Shown one piece after another: positions 24,519 to 34,170 of a DNA stretch of 64,000 nucleotides. Position numbers and translations under genes: made by a program. This DNA comes from Thiobacillus sp. (lineage in GTDB: Bacteria; Pseudomonadota; Gammaproteobacteria; Burkholderiales; Thiobacillaceae). The notes under the pieces were generated by a model. That model had not been told where the DNA came from and did no database searches. It saw only the letters and a list, made by a program, of their open reading frames with translations. The stretch spans positions 1 to 64,000 of the forward strand of contig JAUYCF010000088.1 of assembly GCA_030692355.1 (NCBI GenBank). Reading direction: 5' to 3'. The stretch's first letter is position 1, and each line of letters opens with the position of its first letter.

Positions 24519-25214
24519 ATGCCCAGCGCCGCCCCGACCCGCCGCAACCCCCACCTGTTCCGTTACCTGCTGATCGGCTTTCTCACCGTCGCGCCGCTGT
24601 GGGTGACCTGGCTGGTGTTCGACTTCCTGTTCGGCCTGCTGGCCGGCGCCGGCGCGCCCTTCATCAAGGCCCTGGCGCGTTTGCTGCGGCCGCTCTCCAA
24701 CACCCTGGCTTCCTGGCTGCTCGATAGCGACGTGCAATACGCACTCGCCGCCCTGTTCACGCTGGCCCTGCTGTATCTGATCGGTCTGTTTGCCTCGTTC
24801 GTGATCGGCAAAAAGCTCATCGCCACCGTCGAATACTGGGTCAGCCGCCTACCGCTGGTGCAAACCATCTACGGCGCGACCAAGCGCTTCCTGCAAACCG
24901 TCAGCAAGCCGCCGGTGCAGGGGCAGCGGGTGGTGCTGATCAGTTTCCCATCGCCGGAAATGAAAGCGGTCGGTCTTATCACCAAGGTGATGACGGACGC
25001 CGACAGCGGGCAGGAACTGGCGGTGGTCTACGTCCCCACCTCGCCCAACCCGACCTCGGGCTATATCGAGATTTTGCCGCTTGCAGAAGTGGTGATGACC
25101 GACTGGACCATGGAGGAGGCGATGAGCTTCGTCATGACCGGCGGTACCAACGCGCCCGACAGCGTGCGTTTCAGCAATCCACCGCATGCCGTGGTGGAGG
25201 CCCCGCTGCGATGA
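24519..25214 (+). CDS. DUF502 membrane protein
   Basis: RYLLIGFLTVAPLWVTWLVF ... YIGTK-like IYGATKRFLQTVS ... VLISFPSPEMKAVGLITK ... VPTSPNPTSGYIEILP. Confidence 0.9.
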   Translation: MPSAAPTRRNPHLFRYLLIGFLTVAPLWVTWLVFDFLFGLLAGAGAPFIKALARLLRPLSNTLASWLLDSDVQYALAALFTLALLYLIGLFASFVIGKKLIATVEYWVSRLPLVQTIYGATKRFLQTVSKPPVQGQRVVLISFPSPEMKAVGLITKVMTDADSGQELAVVYVPTSPNPTSGYIEILPLAEVVMTDWTMEEAMSFVMTGGTNAPDSVRFSNPPHAVVEAPLR

Positions 25215-25708
25215 CAATCTCGCTTGCCGGCGTCCGCGCCACGCTCTGGCGCAGCGCCCTGTTCGCCGGCTTGTGGTGGGCGCTGACCAATGGCCGCGCC
25301 GACAGTTGGGGAGTAGGCGGTGTCAGCATTCTCGCCGCGGCGATCCTCAGCCTGCGCCTGCTGCCGCCGGTGCCCACCACCATTTCGCGCATCGGCCTGC
25401 TGCGTTTCCTCGGTTTCTTTTTTATCCAGTCGCTGCGTGGCGGCGCCCAGGTCGCATGGTTCGCCCTGCGCCCCCGCATGGGCCTGCGACCGGGGATCCA
25501 GGAAATCCCCCTGCGCCTGCCCGAAGGCATCGGCCGTGTGCTGCTGACCAACACGCAGAGCCTGCTGCCGGGCACCCTCTCCGTGGAACTGCGCGGCAAT
25601 CGCCTGTGTCTGCATGTGCTCGACATCGAAGCGCCGACGGAGGCCGGCGTGCGCCATGCCGAAACCCGCGTGGCCCACATGCTGGGGCTGCAACTGGAGC
25701 AGCCATGA
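25211..25708 (+). CDS. mrpE: Na+/H+ antiporter subunit E (MnhE/MrpE-like)
   Basis: MrpE pattern LTNTQSLLPGTLSVELRGNRLCLHVLD; ATGA overlap with neighbour. Confidence 0.88.
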   Translation: MTISLAGVRATLWRSALFAGLWWALTNGRADSWGVGGVSILAAAILSLRLLPPVPTTISRIGLLRFLGFFFIQSLRGGAQVAWFALRPRMGLRPGIQEIPLRLPEGIGRVLLTNTQSLLPGTLSVELRGNRLCLHVLDIEAPTEAGVRHAETRVAHMLGLQLEQP

Positions 25709-25989
25709 GCAATCTGACCCTGATTCTTTCCGTCTTCCTGCTCGCCAACCTGCTGGTCGCCCTGCTGCGTGTGGCGCGCGGCCCCACTCCGGCCGACCGC
25801 CTGCTGGCGGCGCTGCTGTTCGGCACCACCGGCGTGGCGATCCTGCTGCTGCTGGCGTTTGCCACAGCCAGCGCCGCCCTGCTCGATGCCGCGCTGGTGT
25901 TCGCCCTGCTGGCAGCGATCAGCGGCGCGGCGTTTGCCCAGCGCGCATGGCGCGAGGAACAAGCCGAGGCGATGCATGACGATGACTGA
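25705..25989 (+). CDS. mrpF: Monovalent cation/H+ antiporter subunit F (MrpF-like)
   Basis: VARGPTPADRLLAALLFGTTGVAILLLLAFATASAALLDAALVFALLAAISGAAFAQ. Confidence 0.85.
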   Translation: MSNLTLILSVFLLANLLVALLRVARGPTPADRLLAALLFGTTGVAILLLLAFATASAALLDAALVFALLAAISGAAFAQRAWREEQAEAMHDDD

Positions 25990-26287
25990 GATCGCAAGCT
26001 TCATTCTGCTGCTGACCGGCGCCGTGTTTTTCTTCGCCGGCACCGTCGGCCTGCTGCGCTTTCCCGATGTCTATACCCGCCTGCACGCGCTGGCCAAGGC
26101 CGACAATCTCGGGCTTGGTTTCATCGTGCTTGGCCTGTTGCTGCAAACCTCCAGCCCGGCGACGGCACTGAAGCTGATCCTGATCTGGCTGCTGGCGCTC
26201 GCCGCCAGCGCCACCGTCGGCTTCCTAATCGCCCGCCGCGCGCGCCAGAACGGCATCGTGCCGTGGCAGTCGGGAGACCGCCCATGA
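25976..26287 (+). CDS. mrpG: Monovalent cation/H+ antiporter subunit G (MrpG-like)
   Basis: GTVGLLRFPDVYTRLHALAKADNLGLGFIVLGLLLQ. Confidence 0.9.
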   Translation: MTMTEIASFILLLTGAVFFFAGTVGLLRFPDVYTRLHALAKADNLGLGFIVLGLLLQTSSPATALKLILIWLLALAASATVGFLIARRARQNGIVPWQSGDRP

Positions 26288-26544
26288 CGCCGGCGCTGGC
26301 CTTCGACCTGCTGCTGATCGCGGCGCTCTTGTGGAGCGCGGCGCGCGCGCTCACCATCGCCGACGTGTTCCACGCGGTGGTGCTGTTCATTGTTTTCGGC
26401 CTCTTGATGGCGCTGGCCTGGGCCCGCCTCGGCGCCCCCGACATCGCGCTGGCCGAAGCCGCCATCGGCGCCGGACTCACCGGCGCGCTGCTGCTCGATG
26501 CGGTCGGCCACCTGCGGGCCAGACAGCGGGAGCCGGAACAATGA
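26284..26544 (+). CDS. MbhD/DUF4040-type subunit (free-standing equivalent of an MrpA C-terminal segment)
   Basis: MTPALAFDLLLIAALLWSAARALTIADVFHAVVLFIVFGLLMALAWARLGAPDIALAEAAIGAGLTGALLL. Confidence 0.85.
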   Translation: MTPALAFDLLLIAALLWSAARALTIADVFHAVVLFIVFGLLMALAWARLGAPDIALAEAAIGAGLTGALLLDAVGHLRARQREPEQ

Positions 26545-27203
26545 AAGCCTGGCTCACTGCGCTGACCGTCCTGCTCTGCAGCGGGCTGGCGCTGGCGCTC
26601 GGCGGGGCCATGCTGGCGCTGCCAGAATTTGCGGTGCGCCTGCCCGCGCAGGTGACGGCGAATCTCGACACCAGCGGCGTCTCCCACCCGGTCACCGCGG
26701 TGCTGCTCAACTTCCGCGGCTACGACACCCTGCTGGAAGTGGCGGTGCTGCTGCTGGCGCTGCTGGGGGTGTTCGCGCTCTCGCGTCATGCCGATGAACA
26801 CGCCCCTCGCGCCACGCCCGCCCATCCCGTGCTGCAGACCCTGGCGCGGTTGCTGGCGCCGCTGATGGTGCTGGTGGCGGGCTATCTGCTGTGGGTCGGC
26901 GCGCACGCGCCGGGCGGCGCGTTTCAGGCCGGCGCGGTGCTGGCCGCCGCCGGGGTGCTGCTGCGCCTGGCCGGACTGCTGCCCGCCTGGGCGCAGCCGG
27001 GACGGCTGCTGCGCGGCGGGCTGGCGCTGGGCCTGCTGGTCTTTCTGGCGGTGGCCGTCGCCGGGCTGCCGCAGGGCAGCCTGCTGCACTACCCGGTCAG
27101 CATGGCGGGCGCGCTGATCCTGCTGGTCGAGGCCGGACTCACGCTGTCGATCGGACTCACGCTGGCTGGCCTCTATCTCGCCAGCGCAGGAGCGAAGCGA
27201 TGA
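26541..27203 (+). CDS. MnhB/MbhE-MbhF-like subunit
   Basis: HPVTAVLLNFRGYDTLLEVAVLLLALLGVFAL ... APGGAFQAGAVLAAAGVLLRLAG. Confidence 0.88.
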   Translation: MKAWLTALTVLLCSGLALALGGAMLALPEFAVRLPAQVTANLDTSGVSHPVTAVLLNFRGYDTLLEVAVLLLALLGVFALSRHADEHAPRATPAHPVLQTLARLLAPLMVLVAGYLLWVGAHAPGGAFQAGAVLAAAGVLLRLAGLLPAWAQPGRLLRGGLALGLLVFLAVAVAGLPQGSLLHYPVSMAGALILLVEAGLTLSIGLTLAGLYLASAGAKR

Positions 27204-27520
27204 GCGCCGCGCTGCTCTATGCCCTGGCCGGCGCCGCGCTGTTCGCCATCGGACTGGCCGGTCTGCTGCTACAGCCGCATCTGCTGCGCAAGATTCTCGC
27301 CTTCAACATTCTCGGCAGCGGCGCCTTCCTGATCCTGGTGGGACTGGGCCAGCGCGACGGCATAATCGACCCGGTGCCGCAGGCAATGGTGCTCACCGGC
27401 ATCGTCGTCGCCATCGCCGCCACCGCGCTGGCACTGGCGCTGGCGCGGCAGCTGCTCGACCTGACCGGCCAGATGCGGCTGCCGGAAGATCGGCCCGATA
27501 CGGAGCCGGCGGATGACTGA
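27200..27520 (+). CDS. mrpC: MrpC/NuoK-like subunit
   Basis: LLQPHLLRKILAFNILGSGAFLILVGLGQRDGIIDPVPQAMVLTGIVVAIAATALALAL. Confidence 0.9.
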   Translation: MSAALLYALAGAALFAIGLAGLLLQPHLLRKILAFNILGSGAFLILVGLGQRDGIIDPVPQAMVLTGIVVAIAATALALALARQLLDLTGQMRLPEDRPDTEPADD

Positions 27521-28973
27521 TTTTCCCGATCCCCTGCCGTGGCTGATCGTGCTGCCGCTGCTGTGGGGCACGCTGGCCTTCCTGCTCGGCCCGGGGCGCG
27601 GCGGCCGGCTTGCCATCGCGGCGATCGCATTGCAGGGTGTGCTTGCACTGCAGCTTGCCGGCCAGCTGCTCGATGACGGCAGCCGCGTCTACGCGGTCGG
27701 CGGCTGGGGCGCGCCGCTCGGCATCGACCTCATGGCGGACGGCCTTGCCGCGGTGATGCTGCTGCTGACGCAGGCAGTCGCCCTGCCGCTGGCGGTTTTT
27801 GCGCGCGGCTACTTTGCCGCGAGCCCGAAAGGGCGCGAGCTGTTCTGGCCGCTCACCGGTTTCCTGCTGGCCGCCCTCAACGCGCTGTTCGTATCGGCCG
27901 ACCTGTTCAACATCTACGTCACGCTCGAACTGCTGGGGCTGGCGGCGGTCGGCCTGGTGGCGATCGCCGGCGGCAGGCAACCGGTGACGGCGGCGATGCG
28001 CTATCTGTTCGCCACGCTGCTCGGCTCCGGCGCGTACCTGCTCGGCGTCGCGCTGATTTACGGCAGCTACGGCAGCGTGTCGCTGGCGGTGCTGACGCCC
28101 CTGCTCACGTCCGAAGCCCCGCTGGCCGTCACCCTGGCAGCGGCGCTGATACTGACGGGCCTGCTGCTGAAAACCGCGCTGTTCCCGTTTCATTTCTGGT
28201 TGCCGCCGGCCCACGGCGGCGCGCCGGCGCCGGTCTCCGCGCTGCTGTCGGCGCTGGTGATCAAGGCCTCGTTCTACCTGGTGCTGCGGCTGTGGCTGGA
28301 ACTGTTCGCGCCGCTCGCCACCGTCGCTGCGGCGCAGCTGATCGGTGCGCTCGGCGCGGCGGCGATCCTGTGGGGCTCGTGGCTGGCGCTGACGCAAACG
28401 CGGCTGAAAATGCTGGTGGCTTATTCCACCGTGGCGCAGGTCGGTTATCTGTTCCTGCTGTTCCCGCTCGCCACCCTGGTGCCGCTGGGGGCTGCCGACA
28501 GCGCAGTCCAGGGCGGGGTGATGCAGGCAGTGGCGCACGGGCTGGCGAAGGCGGCGATGTTTGCCGCCGCCGGCAGCATGATCGTCGCCACCGGGCGTGA
28601 CGACATCGGTCGCCTGGGTGGCGTCGGCGCGCGCCTGCCGCTGACCCTGTTCAGCTTCGGCCTCGCCGGGGTGACGCTGATGGGGCTACCGCCCTCGGGC
28701 GGCTTTTCCGCCAAGTGGCTGCTGCTGATGGCGGCACTGGAAAGCGGCCAGTGGTGGTGGGTGGCGGTGATGATCGCGGGCGGCCTGTTGACCGCGGCCT
28801 ACGTCTTCAAGGTGTTGCGCCGCGCTTTCCTGCCGGTGGCCGAAGGCGACCGCGTGACGCGGGTGCCGCGCACGCTGGAGTTCAGCGCCTTTGCGCTGGC
28901 GCTGGCGGCGATCCTGCTGGGGCTGTTCGGCGCGCCGCTGCTTGAACTGCTGGCGGTCGGGAGGGCGGCATGA
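27513..28973 (+). CDS. Proton-conducting antiporter-like subunit (MrpD-like), paralog 1
   Basis: LFNIYVTLELLGLAAVGLV, HFWLPPAHGGAPAPVSALLSALVIKASFYL, KMLVAYSTVAQVGYLF, GLPPSGGFSAKW. Confidence 0.9.
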   Translation: MTDFPDPLPWLIVLPLLWGTLAFLLGPGRGGRLAIAAIALQGVLALQLAGQLLDDGSRVYAVGGWGAPLGIDLMADGLAAVMLLLTQAVALPLAVFARGYFAASPKGRELFWPLTGFLLAALNALFVSADLFNIYVTLELLGLAAVGLVAIAGGRQPVTAAMRYLFATLLGSGAYLLGVALIYGSYGSVSLAVLTPLLTSEAPLAVTLAAALILTGLLLKTALFPFHFWLPPAHGGAPAPVSALLSALVIKASFYLVLRLWLELFAPLATVAAAQLIGALGAAAILWGSWLALTQTRLKMLVAYSTVAQVGYLFLLFPLATLVPLGAADSAVQGGVMQAVAHGLAKAAMFAAAGSMIVATGRDDIGRLGGVGARLPLTLFSFGLAGVTLMGLPPSGGFSAKWLLLMAALESGQWWWVAVMIAGGLLTAAYVFKVLRRAFLPVAEGDRVTRVPRTLEFSAFALALAAILLGLFGAPLLELLAVGRAA

Positions 28974-30478
28974 TCGACCCCTGGCTGCCCGCGCTGGTGG
29001 TGCTGAGTTCCTTCCTGCCCGGCCTCGTCATTTTCTTCCTCGCCGAGGAACGCATCCGCCTGCGCACTGCGCTCAACCTGATCGGCGCATTCGCCAAGAT
29101 CGCGCTCATCGGCGTGATGCTGTGGGGTGTGCTCAATGACCACGAATACGTGTTCCGTCACACCGTGCTGCCGGGTCTCGACCTGGTGCTGAAAGCCGAC
29201 GCGCTGGCGCTCTTGTTCGTCACCCTGTCGGCGGTGCTGTGGCTGTTCACCACGCTCTACGCGATCGGCTACCTCGAAGGCGCGCCGAACCGCAGCCGCT
29301 TCTTCGGCTTTTTCAGCCTGTGCGTCACCGCCACCGTCGGGGTGGCGATGGCGGGCAATCTGTTCACTTTCTTCCTGTTTTACGAACTGCTGACGCTGGC
29401 GACCTATCCGCTGGTGGTGCATCGCGGCACCGAGAAAGCGCTGCGCGCGGGCCATATCTACCTTGCCTACACGCTGGGCGGCGGCGCGCTGCTGCTGATC
29501 GGCACGGTGTGGCTGTACGGCGTCGCCGGCCAGGTCGACTTTGCTCCGGGCGGCACGCTGTCCACGCTGACGCCGGACACCGCCGGCCAACTCCAGATCA
29601 TTTTCCTGTTGCTGATCGCCGGCCTCGGCGTCAAGGCCGCGCTGGTGCCGCTGCACGGCTGGCTGCCGATGGCGATGGTGGCGCCGGCGCCGGTGTCGGC
29701 GCTGCTGCACGCGGTGGCGGTGGTGAAAGCCGGCGCCTTCGGCATCGTGCGCGTCGTCTACGAAGTCTATGGCATCGAATTCGCGCAATCGCTCGCCCTG
29801 CTGCTGCCGCTGGCGATTGCCGCCTCGATCACCATCATCTGGGGCAGCCTGCGCGCGCTGTTCCAGGATGATCTCAAGCGGCGTCTGGCCTATTCCACCG
29901 TCAGCCAGGTCGCCTACATCGTGCTCGGCGTCACGCTGTTCGGCCCGCTCGGCACCCTCGGCGGCCTGGTGCATCTGGTGCACCAGGGCATCATGAAAAT
30001 CACCCTGTTCTTCTGCGCCGGCAACTACGCCGAAACCCTCGGCATCCACAAGGTCAGCGAGATGGACGGGGTCGGCCGGCGCATGCCGTGGACCACGCTC
30101 GCCTTCACCCTCGGCGCCTTCGGCATGATCGGGGTGCCGCCGCTGGCCGGCTTCATCAGCAAGTGGTATCTCGGGCTCGGCGCGCTGGAGGCGGGCATGC
30201 CGTGGGTGCTGGCGGTGCTGGCGGCATCGAGCCTGCTGAACGCCGCCTACTTCCTGCCCATCCTGCACCGTGCCTGGTTCCGGCCGCCGTCCACCGCCTG
30301 GCCGCATGAGTCCATCCCGCAGCGCGGGCGCTGGGAAACCGCGCCGCTGCTGCTGCTTCCGCCGCTGGCCACCGCCGCTGCCACGCTGGTCGTCGGCCTG
30401 TTCGCCGCCAGCGATTTCAGCCCGCTGGACTGGGCCAAGCTCATCGCCGATCGCGAGTACCTGCAATGGACGCCCTGA
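28970..30478 (+). CDS. Proton-conducting antiporter-like subunit (NuoM/MrpD/MbhH-like), paralog 2
   Basis: FTFFLFYELLTLATYPLVVHRGTEKALRAG, HGWLPMAMVAPAPVSALLHAVAVVKAGAFGIVRV, RRLAYSTVSQVAYIVLG, GVPPLAGFISKWYLG. Confidence 0.9.
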   Translation: MIDPWLPALVVLSSFLPGLVIFFLAEERIRLRTALNLIGAFAKIALIGVMLWGVLNDHEYVFRHTVLPGLDLVLKADALALLFVTLSAVLWLFTTLYAIGYLEGAPNRSRFFGFFSLCVTATVGVAMAGNLFTFFLFYELLTLATYPLVVHRGTEKALRAGHIYLAYTLGGGALLLIGTVWLYGVAGQVDFAPGGTLSTLTPDTAGQLQIIFLLLIAGLGVKAALVPLHGWLPMAMVAPAPVSALLHAVAVVKAGAFGIVRVVYEVYGIEFAQSLALLLPLAIAASITIIWGSLRALFQDDLKRRLAYSTVSQVAYIVLGVTLFGPLGTLGGLVHLVHQGIMKITLFFCAGNYAETLGIHKVSEMDGVGRRMPWTTLAFTLGAFGMIGVPPLAGFISKWYLGLGALEAGMPWVLAVLAASSLLNAAYFLPILHRAWFRPPSTAWPHESIPQRGRWETAPLLLLPPLATAAATLVVGLFAASDFSPLDWAKLIADREYLQWTP

Positions 30479-32076
30479 TCGTCGCCAGCCTGGCGGCGCC
30501 GCTGCTGGTCGCCGGGATGCTGTGGTTTCCGTCCAGCCGTGCGCTCGGTCTGCGGCTGGCGCCGTGGACGCCGCTGCCGGCGCTGCTGCTTGCGCTGATC
30601 GCGCCTGTCCCGCAGCAGTTCGATCTGCCCTGGCTGCTGCTCGGCACCCGCCTCGGCCTCGACGACACCGGCCGCGTCTTCCTGTTGTTCACCGCGCTAA
30701 TCTGGCTCGCCGCCGGCTGGTTTGCCCGCGCCTGGCTGGCACATGATGAACGCCGCCACGGCTTTGCCGGGTTTTTCCTGCTGACCCAGGCCGGTAACCT
30801 CGGCGTCTGCCTGGCGCTCGACGCGGCGAGCTTCTATTTCTTTTTCGCGCTGATGACGTTCGCCGCCTACGGCCTCGTCGTGCACGATCGCAGCGCCGCA
30901 GCATGGCACGCCGGCAGGGTGTATCTGGCGCTGGCGCTGGCGGGCGAAATGCTGATCCTGTCGGGCCTGCTGCTCGCCGTGGCGGCGCATCCGCTTGCCG
31001 TGGCCTGCCTGATCCTCGGCTTCGGCGTAAAGACCGGGCTGCCGCTGCTGCACGTTTCGCTGCCGCCGGCGTATGCCGCCATTCCCATCCCCGGCGCGGC
31101 AGTGCTGGCGGGAGCGATGATCAAGGCCGGCCTGCTCGGCTGGCTGCGCTTCCTGCCGCTGGGCGAAGCGGCGCTGCCGGATACCGGCACGGCGATGCTG
31201 CTGGCCGGCCTGCTCGCCATCTTCTTCGGCAGCGTCATCGGCCTGACCCAGCGCCAGCCCGGCGCGCTGCTCGCCTACTCCAGTATCAGCCAGATGGGCT
31301 ATCTCGCGATTGCCATCGGCGCCGGCCTCCTGGCCCCCGGCCTGTGGCCGCTGCTGCTGCCGGCAGTCATCCTCTACGCCGTGCACCACGCGCTGGCGAA
31401 AAGCGCGCTGTTCCTCGGCCTCGGCGTGCTGCAGCGACGCGGCGCCACACCGGGCGTCCTGCTTTGGATGGCGCTGCCGGCACTGGCGCTGGCAGGCGCG
31501 CCCTTCACCAGCGGCATGCTCGCCAAGAGCGGCCTCAAGCAGGCGCTGCATGGCCTACCGGCACCCTGGGCCGACACCCTCCCGCTGCTGCTGGCGGTCG
31601 GCGCGCTCGGCACCGCACTGCTGATGCTGCGCCTGCTGTGGCTGGTGCAGCGCCAACCGGCACCGGATGCCTCAGGCCGCGGCCTGATGGCGCCCTGGCT
31701 GCTGACGCTGGTTGGCGTCGCCGGGCTGGCCGCCTGGCTGGCACCCGCCGCGAGTTGGCAGTCCGCGTTGACAACGCCGGCCGTGCTGGCGGCAAGCTGG
31801 CCGCTGTTCGCCGCGCTGGCGCTGGCCTTCGCGGCCCTGCGCCTGAGACTGCGCGCTCCCGCCGTTCCCCCCGGCGATCTGCTGCTGCCGCTCGAACGCC
31901 TGCTCGCTGCGCTGTGGCGTCTGCGCCGCCACCTGCCGCGACCAGCGACGCCACCCGCGTTACCGCGTACCGCTGCGTTCCCCCCGCGACTGGAAGCCCA
32001 GCTGCGCGCCTGGTCGCTGGCAGGCGGGCTGTGGCTCGCCGGCGTGGCCATCCTGGCCGTCCTCCTCGCGCGCTGA
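30466..32076 (+). CDS. Proton-conducting antiporter-like subunit, paralog 3 (divergent)
   Basis: AYSSISQMGYLAIAIGAGLLAPGLWPLLLPAVILYAVHHALAKSALFLG; lacks the usual WLPxAH motif. Confidence 0.82.
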   Translation: MDALIVASLAAPLLVAGMLWFPSSRALGLRLAPWTPLPALLLALIAPVPQQFDLPWLLLGTRLGLDDTGRVFLLFTALIWLAAGWFARAWLAHDERRHGFAGFFLLTQAGNLGVCLALDAASFYFFFALMTFAAYGLVVHDRSAAAWHAGRVYLALALAGEMLILSGLLLAVAAHPLAVACLILGFGVKTGLPLLHVSLPPAYAAIPIPGAAVLAGAMIKAGLLGWLRFLPLGEAALPDTGTAMLLAGLLAIFFGSVIGLTQRQPGALLAYSSISQMGYLAIAIGAGLLAPGLWPLLLPAVILYAVHHALAKSALFLGLGVLQRRGATPGVLLWMALPALALAGAPFTSGMLAKSGLKQALHGLPAPWADTLPLLLAVGALGTALLMLRLLWLVQRQPAPDASGRGLMAPWLLTLVGVAGLAAWLAPAASWQSALTTPAVLAASWPLFAALALAFAALRLRLRAPAVPPGDLLLPLERLLAALWRLRRHLPRPATPPALPRTAAFPPRLEAQLRAWSLAGGLWLAGVAILAVLLAR

Positions 32077-32082
32077 CAGGGC

Positions 32083-33777
32083 TTGGACATGGGCGCGGCC
32101 AGCCTCATCCTTCCCATCCTGCTGCCGCTGCTGATCGTGCCGCTGGTGCTGTTTTCCGCCAGCCGCGCGATGGGCTTGCGCCTGGCGCCGTGGGCGCCAC
32201 TGCCGGGACTGATCCTGGCGCTCACGGCGCCGGCCGATTCGCATCTCGACCTGCCCGGCGTGCTGCTCGGCACCAGCCTCGGGCTCGACGCAACCGGCCG
32301 TCTGTTCCTGCTGTTCACCGCGCTGGTGTGGCTGCTGGCCGGCGGATTCGCGCACGGCTGGCTGCGCGACGACGCCGGCAAACACCGTTTCTGGGCGTTC
32401 TTTCTCGCCGCCCAGGCGGGCAATATCGGCGTGTGCCTCGCCATGGATGCGGCCAGTTTCTATCTGCTGTTCGCCCTGATGAGCTTCGCCGCCTACGGCC
32501 TCGTCGTGCACAGCGGCACCGTCGAGGCACTGCGTGCGGGCCGGGTGTATCTGACGATGGCGGTGCTGGGCGAAGCGCTGCTGGTGGCGGGCATGCTGCT
32601 GGCCGTCGGCGCGGCGGATACGCACCGACTCGTCGATCTCGCCGCCGCGCCGCTTGCCGGCCCCGCCGCCATACTGCTGATCGCCGGCTTCGGCATCAAG
32701 GTCGGCGTGCCGCTGCTGCACATGTGGCTGCCGCTGGCGCACCCGGTGGCGCCGGTACCGGCCAGCGCGGTGCTGTCGGGGGTGATGCTGAAAGCCGGTC
32801 TGCTCGGCTGGCTGCGCTTTCTGCCGCTGGGCACGCACGCCCTGCCGGAAGCAGGCGCGGTGCTCATGGTCGCCGGACTGGCGGCGATGTTCCTCGGCGT
32901 TGGCGCCGGCCTCGCGCAGCGCAACCCCAAAGTGCTGCTGGCCTATTCCAGCGTCAGCCAGATGGGTTTCATGACGCTGGGAGTCGGCGCCGGCCTGACC
33001 GCGCCGGCCTTATGGCCGCTGCTGCTGCCGGCGGTGGGGCTGTACGCGCTGCATCACGCGCTGGCGAAAAGCGCGCTGTTTCTCGGCGTCGGTCTGATTC
33101 GCGTGCGCGGCGCCCATCTCACCTATCTGGCGGCGCTCGCGCTGCCGGCGCTGGCGCTGGCCGGTGCGCCGCTAAGCAGCGGCATGCTGGCTAAAATCCA
33201 GTTGAAGATCGCGTTGGCGAAGCTGGCTGCGCCATGGCCGGATCTGCTGGCCGGCCTGCTGCCGCTGGCCGCGCTCGGCACGGCCCTGCTGATGGCCCGC
33301 CTGCTGTGGCTGATCCGGGACCAGTACGCAACAGTCGAGCCGCCCGCCGGCTCAGCACACATCGCAAGCAGACTCGACATCCCCTGGCTGCTGCTGGTGC
33401 TGGCATCGGTCGGGCTGGTCTGGGCAATGCCCCCGCACCCCCTGCTGCCGCAGGCGCTGAGTCCCGGCACCGTGCTGGACGCGGCCTGGCCGCCTCTGGT
33501 CGCGACCGCGCTCGGGTTTGCCGCGTTGCGCCTGCGCTGGCGCGCGCCGATGCTGCCGCCGGGAGACGTGCTGGTACCGCTGCTGCGCGGGCTGGCTGAT
33601 CTCAGGCGGCACGCGACGGGGGCGTTGCCGAAATGGCGGATCGCGCTGCCGGTCGGCTCACGCACCGCGGCCCGCTCGCCGCAGCTGGAAGCGCGGCTGC
33701 GCGCATGGGGCACGGCGGGCGCCTTGTGGCTGGCGCTGCTGGCAGCGGTGATCGCACTGCTGGCCGGTGCGGGTTAG
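32083..33777 (+). CDS. Proton-conducting antiporter-like subunit, paralog 4 (TTG 32083 or ATG 32089)
   Basis: LLHMWLPLAHPVAPVPASAVLSGVMLKAGLLGWLRFLPLG; AYSSVSQMGFMTLGVGAG; colinear with paralog 3 along its whole length. Confidence 0.85.
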   Translation: MDMGAASLILPILLPLLIVPLVLFSASRAMGLRLAPWAPLPGLILALTAPADSHLDLPGVLLGTSLGLDATGRLFLLFTALVWLLAGGFAHGWLRDDAGKHRFWAFFLAAQAGNIGVCLAMDAASFYLLFALMSFAAYGLVVHSGTVEALRAGRVYLTMAVLGEALLVAGMLLAVGAADTHRLVDLAAAPLAGPAAILLIAGFGIKVGVPLLHMWLPLAHPVAPVPASAVLSGVMLKAGLLGWLRFLPLGTHALPEAGAVLMVAGLAAMFLGVGAGLAQRNPKVLLAYSSVSQMGFMTLGVGAGLTAPALWPLLLPAVGLYALHHALAKSALFLGVGLIRVRGAHLTYLAALALPALALAGAPLSSGMLAKIQLKIALAKLAAPWPDLLAGLLPLAALGTALLMARLLWLIRDQYATVEPPAGSAHIASRLDIPWLLLVLASVGLVWAMPPHPLLPQALSPGTVLDAAWPPLVATALGFAALRLRWRAPMLPPGDVLVPLLRGLADLRRHATGALPKWRIALPVGSRTAARSPQLEARLRAWGTAGALWLALLAAVIALLAGAG

Positions 33778-33940
33778 CCCGGTTTGCGCGGGCTCGGCGG
33801 TCTGCTGCAACCGTCGCAGCGGCGGCGGCACTGCCGTCTTAGCGTCGGGACTTCACCGGATACAAGCCAGCGCTGGCAGTGCTGCAATTTTCCGGCTATA
33901 GTCGTTGCTACTTTTGTAGCAATTCGCTTCGAGGTGAATC

Positions 33941-34168
33941 ATGAGCATGCCCGTCCGCATCGACGACACCCTGTATGAAATGGCCCGTGCCCAAGCCCAT
34001 GCCGAGCGGCGCACCATCGCCGGCCAGATTGAATTCTGGGCCATGATCGGCAAGGCCTCGCTCGACAACCCCGATCTGCCGGTCGATTTCGTGCGCGAGC
34101 TACTGATCGCCCGCGCCGAAGGCCCTACCCTGGCGACGCCCTTCATGCCCGAAGGCCGGCGCGACTGA
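33941..34168 (+). CDS. ParD-like antitoxin
   Basis: MSMPVRIDDTLYEMARAQAHAERRTIAGQIEFWAMIGKASLDNPDLPVDFVRELLIARAEG; immediately upstream of a RelE/ParE ORF. Confidence 0.8.
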   Translation: MSMPVRIDDTLYEMARAQAHAERRTIAGQIEFWAMIGKASLDNPDLPVDFVRELLIARAEGPTLATPFMPEGRRD

Positions 34169-34170
34169 AG

